Positions 56,226 through 64,000 of a stretch of DNA of 64,000 nucleotides are shown piece after piece. The notes beneath the pieces are model-generated. The model searched no databases. It saw only the letters and a program-made list of their open reading frames with translations, and was not told the DNA's origin. Numbering within the stretch: position 1 is the stretch's first letter; each line of letters begins with the position of its first letter. A program made the position numbers and the translations under genes. The stretch comes from Malania oleifera (lineage: Eukaryota; Streptophyta; Magnoliopsida; Santalales; Ximeniaceae), in assembly GCF_029873635.1 (NCBI RefSeq), contig NC_080419.1:74946597-75010596 (forward strand), given 5' to 3'.

Positions 56226-57128
56226 TGGTTTGTGTAATTTAGCTGATTGCTAATTCTATTTTCAGATTTTAATTAATTCCAAACAAACCACAATAACAAT
56301 CTAATTTTTTGTCCAATCATCAACCAGAATCACACCTAAACTTAAACCTATTTATTTTGACGCGAGTGTGTGCAAAGTCTGATCAAGAAAAATATATGTT
56401 CACCAAATAATATTCAGCAAAAACAAAAACACGCCACAATCACAACCCACAAGAACACATTTACGTGTTTCAGCCCAAAAATTAGCCTACATCCACTGCA
56501 GAAACTCACCTCTAGAGACACTTCATTAAATCAGCGAAAATAAATACAAGTACACACAGATTTACCCTTTCTTGTCTTACCGATCTCCTCTAGAAATCAG
56601 CCCAAGAATAATCCAAGAAATCCCCCCTTCGCACCAGCGAAGAACCCTAGGTTTCTCCCTATATTCCTCCCTGATTTCTCTAAAAGAAACCCTCCCCAAG
56701 AAACTAAATATGAGCTTTTACCTTGCCTTACCCTTGCGCGAACCTCCGTTGCAGATACCCACGCCGCACCCACCTCCTACCGTCTCCCTCTCTCGCGCGC
56801 TACTGCTGAAGGATCTCTTGGCGGTGATGGCTTCCTCGTTGCAGGTCTCCTCTCTCGATTGGGAAGGTTCTCGTGGCTGGAGAAGTAGAAGTCTCGCTGC
56901 GGCTCTGCAAGAGTCTCTCGCGGCTGGAGCAAAGAAAACCTTGTGCGCTGCTATAAAACTGAAGAGCCGCAAACCCCTGCCACCTGCTGTTTATTCCTTA
57001 TCTATTTACAATTCATTTCATGTAAATTACATCACTGCCCCTCATAGTAAAAGAAATAACATCAGCCATTGGATTTCTCAATAAATGGGCTGCTTGGATT
57101 TCCTTCAGGCAAGCTTGACACTCCAACA
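56226..57128 (-). repeat. Solo LTR of Copia-3
   Basis: A single 903-bp LTR stands at the position of full-length Copia-3 in unit 1. It is flanked by a perfect TTACT duplication (56221-56225, 57129-57133). This is the product of recombination between the two LTRs of one element. The 170-codon plus-strand frame inside it (56572-57084) is LTR sequence. Its first bases read TGGTTTGTG where unit 1 has TGTTGTGTG. Confidence 0.95.
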
Positions 57129-57346
57129 TTACTAAAATTACATTTCGTATATTTTATCTTATTTGTACTTATCCTAAAGCCTTTAGATTCCAAAGTTTCT
57201 TTCCATAATTTTAACTTAGCCTCTACTCTGACCCTAGTTTCATCAATTAATACAATATCACCTACAAACAACATACACCAATTGATATTTTGTGTAAGTA
57301 TATGGTATAGCTTTATCACAAATTGTATGTACTTGCTACTTACCAT
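57129..57346 (-). mobile_element. RTE-type LINE start, unit 2
   Basis: It is equivalent to 40925-41140, with NWCMLFVGDIVLIDETRV and the same substitution in the catalytic motif. Confidence 0.78.
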
Positions 57347-58022
57347 GTTAGACTTTTAATCCATTCCTCCTACTCACTGCATCTCGAAGAATTCTACCAT
57401 CAACAACCAAGTGTTCCCAACTAGGCAATATGTAAATGAATTGCATATCTAGAGAACATGTGGCCAAGACATTAGTAGTTATTTCCCCTTTTCTTGTCCT
57501 ATACCTAGTTTTATCCTGTACAAGTACCCTCACTCTTATGTATGTCCCATTTAAAGCTCTGAGGAAATTCTTGTGTGTTTGAGGAAAAGTAAGTAAAATA
57601 AGTTAGATTCTTTTAATGAAATTATGAATGTATTTATGGAAAAAATATGCATGTATAGATACCTTGAGCCACTTCCACCTCCCATCTTTTGAGTTTGCTA
57701 GTACTGGCTCTGGCTTCTTAAGTAACTCTCTTTGTAACCATATAATGACGCTCAAGATATTATTGAAATTCTGACTAATAGTTTCATTCAATCGCAGAAA
57801 ATCTTTTTTTATTACCCTATAATTTTGATGATGACCAATAATATGCAAAAACATAGCCACTTGTTTATCCACCAATATATTTTTTGTGTCTTTTAATCTA
57901 CCTAAACTTTGGAGCATGGAACATAATTCGGTAAAAACTTGTCTATTCATTCTAAGTTGCGTTGTGCAAATCGTCACTCTCATATGCTGGGCGGTAGATG
58001 TTCTTTTTAAATAGAAATCCAT
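57347..58022 (-). pseudogene. Harbinger transposase N-terminal part, unit 2
   Basis: Exon 58022 down to about 57663 matches 41717-41358. The next exon is complete here: after acceptor CCTCAG it starts at 57558 with ALNGTYIRVRVLVQDKTRYR and runs to VDGRILRDAVSRRNGLKV. Plant Harbinger transposases have DGT at this point, so the first catalytic Asp is replaced by Asn. A stop follows LKV. No function is expected. Confidence 0.82.
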
Positions 58023-59594
58023 GATATACCTTTCACTTAGAGAATTTTTTTTGTATGTAACTTCTTTACAAATGGGATGTAAAATGGTACCACCAAGATA
58101 TTACACATTGCATGTTTTTTGTATATGTCTCTATTGCTACCAACTTATCCTGTCTTATGCTATAACCGCAATAGATACACATGAAAGAAAAATTTACAAA
58201 TATAAATCCATCATGAGGGAAAAAAGTACAAGCATTAAGTGAACAGAAATTTAATCAATGACACTGAAGAAGACCAAAATATACTTTTTTAAACAAATAG
58301 AAAATATAAGAATGCAATCAAAGAATCAGTCTCACTTTTATAGGCAAATTAATTGGAAATAGATTTATGGTGTTGGGGTTATTTGGAAGCATATTGGCAT
58401 ATCACAAAAAAACTCCTTGCCTCTGTTATTTGCAAGCATACCCTAGTCAGTGAAATAAGTTAGCTTCTAATGCATAACTCCAAACCTATTTTCTAGATTT
58501 TGGGTTAACGAAATATCCTTGCATGGGAATATAGGCGAAAAAGGGGACCAATCACACCTTCACTCATACAAATGTAAGAGTTCTCCAAATGTGAACAGCA
58601 CGTAAATCACAACAACTTATTTTTTTATAATGCAAAGATTAGTTGCAAAGGGAAAATGCTCACTAGATATGTTTTGAGCTTCAGTTTGCCAAGGAATCTA
58701 GTGTGCTTCATTGCAAGAGCTTTTACTTGGATAGAGTAAGTTCTTATCGTATGCAGGTACACTTCAGTTGGAGGCTGCTGCTTTACAAAACCTTCAGATG
58801 AACTAATACAACATGTTTATCGCTCCAACTAAAGTCATAAAACTGTTGGGGACAAAGGTTTGATTAGCTTCTTCGAAAAGTTTACGATTTCCTCATAAGG
58901 AGGTTTAGGAATTACAAAAACTAATGATGGTTCATTGTTCGCAGTAGAATCTATAGTTGGCAACAATTCCAAAATTTACTAATGCAAACACTTGGAAGTA
59001 AAAGTTGATATCCAACAATTGAATTAAAATTGCAACAGTAAGAAAACAGAAAGACAGATAAAGAATACAAAGGGATTAAAGAGAGAACAAGAATGATGAA
59101 TTTCAGGGTTTATACTTATATCCCAAAAGAGAATTCAAATATGAAATTATTTTATGGAAATAAGTACCTGTGCAAGAACCTCAATAGAAGTTTTCATTAA
59201 GCAATGGAAAAATTTAGAATCTTAGCCTTTAATCTCTCTTGAAACCTTTTAATCTTTACCCTTCATTCATCTAAAAGGTAACGTGCTAGTCATGAGATTA
59301 CTTTAAAATGGTATAGAGAAAAAAAACTACATAAAAATTTCAAAGGACTAAAACTCCTAAAACAAATAAATAGCTATACTTGCATAATAGCATGAATAAT
59401 ACCCCACCAGCCAACCTCAATAGCAAATACTGCAATAATAGTGCAAATAGTAAATTTTGGTTCAACTTGGCCTTCATTTTAGACTTGGATGCTCTGTTGG
59501 CACTTCTTCTAATCTTTTGTCTCAATACTTGAGCACAGTTTACAACTCTTTCTTAAATCATATATACCAAATTTGAAAAACGTCTACCTATGCA
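58023..59594. other. Spacer equivalent to 41718-43342
   Basis: There is no firm gene. It contains the same two minus-strand coding-like stretches (about 58810-58975 and 59340-59525) as unit 1. Confidence 0.5.
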
Positions 59595-59599
59595 CTAAT

Positions 59600-62430
59600 T
59601 GATGGGTGGAGAGGAACGCTCAGTCACTGGTTGTGACTGAAATTCAGTGAGAATAAATGCACAATAACAATATATTTCAATCTCAAAATGGATATAAAGA
59701 ACTTCAAATCAAAACTCTCTCTCACGCTCACTGGCTTTACACTCTCAACACACCGCATCCTTCATTGCACACACACACATCTATTTATAGTAAATCATAC
59801 AACAATATAATCAACAATGGTGGGAATTTAACTTCAATGGAGGTGGGCTGGTAGGTGGAGTAGGTTGCCTGCCAATCTCCAATGTCAACAGAAACGGCTG
59901 CCGACGAGTCAAGTTTAATTTTCAACATCCCCCCTTAAACTTGGCTCTCCTTAATTTGTCATTTCGAGCATTGTCTTTAGTATTGCAAAAATATCATGCC
60001 TAAGTGGCTTCGTGAAAATGTCAGCAATCTGATCATACGTTCTGCAAGATATCAACTCCACTTCTTTATTCTTGATATGTTCCCTGATAAAATGATACCG
60101 AGTATCCATATGTTTGCTTCTTTCATGGTAAACTGGATTTTTCGCAAGTGCAATCGCTGATCGGTTGTCGATGTAGACTTTTGTGGGGTTATCTTGAAAG
60201 AATTCTAGATACTTCAGTACATTCCTAATTCATATACCATGACAAACAGCTGAGCTGGTAGCAACATACTCAGCTTAAAATGATGACAACGTTGCGATGG
60301 GTTGCTTCTTCGAAAACCATGTAAACGCTGTAACTCCCATGAAAAATGTGAATCCCATTGTGTTTTTTCTTTCATCAAGATCTCTTCCCCAATCGCTATC
60401 TGAATAGCCAATAAGTTTGCAATCACCTCTCGATGAATAGAACATACCATCAATGATGGTACCCTTGACATATCGGAGTATCATTTTCACTGCATTAAGG
60501 TGGGACTGCTCATGAGTCTCCATGTACCTGCTAACATGTCCAACTCCATAGAGTATATCTGGTTTGGTGCACATCAAATACCTCAAGCTTCCAACCAGAC
60601 TCTTGAAATATGTGGGGTCAACATCTCCTTCCTTATTCTTTCTCAATTCCAATCCAGTTTCAACTGAAGTTGTCATAGGATTGCATTTGTCCATCCCAAA
60701 CTTCTTCTGTACTTCTTTTGCATAGTGACCCTGGGAGATGAAGATTCTCTTCTCGCTTTGCACGACTTCTATGCCAAGGAAGTGAGCCATCTGGCCAATA
60801 TCTGTCATTTCGAATTTTTTGACCATGCTCCTCTTGAAAGTGGCATACATCTCTGGATTGTTGTCGGTGAAGATCAGATCATCAACATATAGGCGGGCTA
60901 TCAGCATGCTTCCATATGTCTCCATCTTTATGTATAGTGCATGCTCATAGGGACACTTCTCAAATCCATTCCTCTGGAAGTAGTCATCAATCCTCATGTT
61001 CCACGCAAGAGGTGCATGCTTCAAGTCATAGAGTGCTTTCTTCAACTTGTACACTCTATCTTCATTGCCCTTCTTCACATATCCAAGTGGTTGATCGATA
61101 TAAATCTCTTCTTCAAGAAAACCGTTCAGAAATTCTTATTTCACGTTCAGCTGGTAAATCTTGCATCCATTTTGTGCTGAAAGTGAAATTAGTAATCTAA
61201 TGGTTTCAAGTCTAGCAACCAGGGAAAAACTTTCTCCATAACCAATCCTTTCTTTCTGCTTGTAGCCTTTGGCAACAAGTCTTGCTTTGTATCTCTGAAC
61301 TTCTCCTTGAGTGTTCTTCTTGGTCTTGTAGACCCATTTCCCACCAATGGTTTTGCGGCCCTTCGGGAGATTCGTCAACTCCCAAGTCTTGTTCTTCTCA
61401 ACGGATTGAATCTCCTCATCCATCGCTTTTCTCCATTTGTCTTCTTTGTTAGTTTCCTCAAAGCTAACCGGGTCCCCGGTCAACAACAGACAGTATAGAG
61501 TAACATACTCTTCTATTGGTTCTGTAGTTTCATATAAGTCAGCCAGATTTCGAGCTCCTCTAGGTCTCATGTCTGAGATTTCACGCTCTATTGGTGATAG
61601 AGCTTCATTCCTCTATGGTGAACCATGTGGAGGTGTCTGCAGCTCGAGAACTTGTGGTTCAATAGTCACTTCTCTTGTCTGTGTTGGTTCTTCTCCTTCA
61701 AGTGTCAATTCTGCATCTTTTGAACATTCATCTTGGTCCCATTTCCAGGATTCATTTTCTTCAAAGATGACATCCCGACTGTGAAAGACTTTCTGGTCGG
61801 GTCAGGTCTCATCAAGCGAGCGAGGAAGACACGTGCGGAGCGCGTGGGCACATGTCGCCGGCGGCCAGAGTCTTCGTCGGCGCGTGCATCGCCTCGAAAT
61901 GGCACTACAAACGTCTGAGGTGCGTGTGAGCGCGTGCAAAACCTACCGAAGTCCGTTTGAGATGTGGTTTCCACCGTCGGAATCGTCTCGAGTCGAATTT
62001 CACAATGGTAGACTCAATTTTTTATTTTGAGCAACTTCAAATCTAAGAGATCTGTTCGTCTTGTTTGACAGATTTCAGCGTTGCTAGACGCCTTAATACC
62101 ACTGATAGGTAGAGAGGAACACTCGGTCATTGGTTGTGACTAAAACTCGGTGAGAATAAATGCACAATAACAATATATTTCAATCTCAAAATGGATATAA
62201 AGAACTTCAAATCAAAACTCTCTCTCACGCTCACTGGCTTTACACTCTCAACACACCGCATCCTTCATTGCACACACACACATCTATTTATAGTAAATCA
62301 TACAACAATATAATCAACAATGGTGGGAATTAAACTTCAACGGAGGTGGGCTGGTAAGCGGAGTAGGTTGCCTGCCAATCTCCAATGTCAACAGAAACGA
62401 CTGCCGACGAGTCAAGTTTAACTTTCAACA
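59600..62430 (-). mobile_element. Copia-4, internally deleted copy
   Basis: 328-bp LTRs (59600-59927 and 62103-62430) and the CTAAT duplication (59595-59599, 62431-62435) are the same as Copia-4 in unit 1. About 2586 bp between unit 1 positions 45540 and 48130 (gag, protease, most of integrase) are missing at a junction near 61793. LTR starts read TGAT, showing the intact terminus. Confidence 0.94.
59990..61790 (-). pseudogene. Copia-4 reverse transcriptase / RNase H remnant, unit 2
   Basis: It retains [20 protein letters not shown] near 61380, a reverse transcriptase frame 61078-60275 with [12 protein letters not shown], and an RNase H remnant. Gag to integrase are deleted. A stop lies between the two reverse transcriptase halves near 61136. 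Confidence 0.85.
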
Positions 62431-62435
62431 CTAAT

Positions 62436-62735
62436 TACATTTGTAGTTATCCGAAACCAATTCTTAATAAAAAATAACTAACATAAGGAAACAAACTAAT
62501 GTTCAAGTAATTCTTTGTGTGCGTATAAGAAAAACTAACAATTGGCTGGAAGTGAAACAACTGTCATTTACTTCCTTTTGCTCTTCAACTTTCTTATAGG
62601 CTCAACAATTTTATAAAAAATAAAAAATTTAAATTTAAATAAAAAAAATCAACTGCACATCCCTTACCTGCCATCTCATGAATATAATATGATTTAGAAC
62701 ATATCCATCATATGTATTCTATCAATTTATAGAAC
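62436..62735. other. Spacer before the L1 fragment
   Basis: There is no gene. It is equivalent to 48770-49041. Confidence 0.6.
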
Positions 62736-63690
62736 ATGGTTACATTGTTTAATTATCTCAATTCCATTTGTTTTGCTGGTTTTGGTAAAAGGAAGGATGC
62801 TCATGCTTTGTGGATAAATGTAGTTTTTGCAGTTTTATGAGGCTTATGAATTGAAAGAAATGCTCATATATTTATTTACAAAAATCTGCACAAATCTTTA
62901 TGGTGGGAGAACATTCAAATTTGGCATTGCTTAAGTGTGCTTTTGCTGGTTGTTTTAAAGGAGTGAGGTTTTTAGATATCTAATGGGATTGGTGGGCTTT
63001 GTTAGTATGATTGTTTTAGTTTTGTTTCATAAGGAGGTTTAGGAATTACAATAACTAATGATGGTTCACTTTCCCAGTATCCCAGAATCATTGTAGATTC
63101 AATGAGGGAAGGAATTCATTTGTGTAAATGTTTGCATTATTTTAATGTGATTATTGAAAGTGACTCGCGAATTGTAATTAATTGACTTCAAAAAGGTAGA
63201 CATACTTTGTGATATCTTTGGGATTTTTAGGAGGAGCTCTTGGTAGAGTTAGAAGGAGTGAACGTCATGGTGATGCATCAATATAGGGAAGGCAATAGTG
63301 TGGCTGATTTTCTTGCTAAAGAAGGAGAAATGGGAAACAATGTAATTTATGAAGAACAACACCTTCTATCACATTATCTGAAAGGTATTTTTTGGATGGA
63401 TAGGTGGGGTCTCATTTCTGTTTGTCATTAGTTCAACTCTAGAGTTTTGTTTGGTGTATTTTGATTTGGTTTTGGTTGTTGTGTTTATGTTTTTATCTTC
63501 TTTGTTAGTTATGTTTGGTTTTGTTGTCCTGATTTGATTGGTGGTGTTGTTTTTTTGGGAAAGTTTTTCTGTAATCTCTCTTTGCTTATCTCGTAACCAC
63601 GGTATTCCTCTGCCAAAAGTAAGGTTATATTAATAAATAAATAGAGGTACCGCCCTCTTTTAGTAATTAAAAAAAAAATCGCGAAAGTTA
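62736..63690 (+). mobile_element. L1 LINE fragment with RNase H-like end
   Basis: The left part (62800-62900) reads HALWINVVFAVL, stop, GL, stop, IERNAHIF, like the region after the zinc-binding domain of one class of plant L1. From about 63115 it reads as an L1 RNase H-like C-terminus (NVIIESDSRIVI, VMHQYREGNSVADFLAKEGE), stop at 63429, then the standard 3' end and A-tail. This fragment is about 725 bp longer than its unit 1 counterpart. Confidence 0.75.
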
Positions 63691-64000
63691 TAATAATTAA
63701 TTATTCTCTTTGAAACCATTCAAAATTAATCATACAAGATTTGACTTCTAATGAGGTACCCCAAAAAAAAGTGTTTTTTTTGTATGAGATTTTATAATAA
63801 CTCAAAAATCAGTTCAAAATTAAGCCCTTTTTTATTAAGAATTATGATACATTGTCAAATTATTATTGCATTTAATGATTTATTTGAATTCAAATTTATA
63901 ATTCCTAATGCATTTCATAAAATTATATACAGAAAAGAAGAATAGCTGGCTCTATAACCAATTAAAACCTTTTGTGCACAATTTAAAGCACATATTTAAT
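63691..64000. other. Start of duplicon unit 3
   Basis: The last 310 bp match 27150-27460 and 49290-49600 almost base for base. The array continues beyond the window. Confidence 0.85.

Larger units (their letters stand above)
49260..63652. repeat. Tandem duplicon unit 2 (14.4 kb)
   Basis: It has the same feature order and orientation as unit 1. It is shorter by 7.7 kb, mainly through a solo LTR in place of Copia-3, an internal deletion of Copia-4 and a 1.1-kb loss downstream of DEFL3. Confidence 0.9.

Noticed and set aside
56572-57084. 170-codon plus-strand frame
   Set aside because: It lies in the solo LTR; the equivalent stretches at 35395-35905 and 40375-40870 are broken into shorter frames.

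Overview
The window looks like heterochromatic or gene-poor nuclear DNA of a flowering plant. It is AT-rich, and almost all of it consists of plant-type transposable elements: Copia LTR retrotransposons primed by initiator tRNA-Met, CACTA/En-Spm, PIF/Harbinger, L1 and RTE LINEs, a TRIM and SINEs. The only convincing host genes are small two-exon genes for secreted cysteine-rich peptides of the defensin-like type. No species can be named from the sequence.

Layout: (1) 105-5393 is a complete but dead Copia element with 132-bp LTRs and a perfect 5-bp target-site duplication (TSD). (2) 5.4-8.5 kb is AT-rich spacer with a long TG microsatellite. (3) 8.5-15.4 kb is a degenerate CACTA transposon on the + strand, split by a 2.2-kb insertion that carries a dispersed GGTCGACC palindrome array. 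(4) 15.6-17.1 kb is LTR-like and AT-rich debris. (5) From 17.1 kb to the end lies a tandem array of segmental repeats. Unit 0 (about 17.1-20.7 kb) carries DEFL1. Unit 1 (about 27.1-49.26 kb) carries DEFL2. Unit 2 (49.26-63.65 kb) carries DEFL3. The first few hundred bases of a unit 3 close the window. L1 LINE fragments sit at the unit junctions.

Each full unit has the same order: L1 3' end, AT-rich spacer, SINE, DEFL gene, minus-strand Harbinger remnant. The Harbinger remnant is split by an RTE LINE, which is itself split by a Copia insertion. A further spacer and a second minus-strand Copia element follow. The units differ by dated events: one Copia locus is full length in unit 1 and a solo LTR in unit 2; the second Copia is 5.4 kb in unit 1 but internally deleted to 2.8 kb in unit 2; a Copia element entered the L1 end only between units 0 and 1; a 314-bp TRIM entered the DEFL1 intron only. 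The visible indels account for nearly all of the 7.7-kb length difference between units 1 and 2.

The three DEFL genes share a TATA box, a purine-rich leader, a phase-1 intron, a 27-residue signal peptide and eight cysteines with fixed spacing. They probably encode apoplastic peptides; antimicrobial or signalling roles cannot be told apart here. By spacing, a fourth copy should lie about 3 kb beyond the window end.
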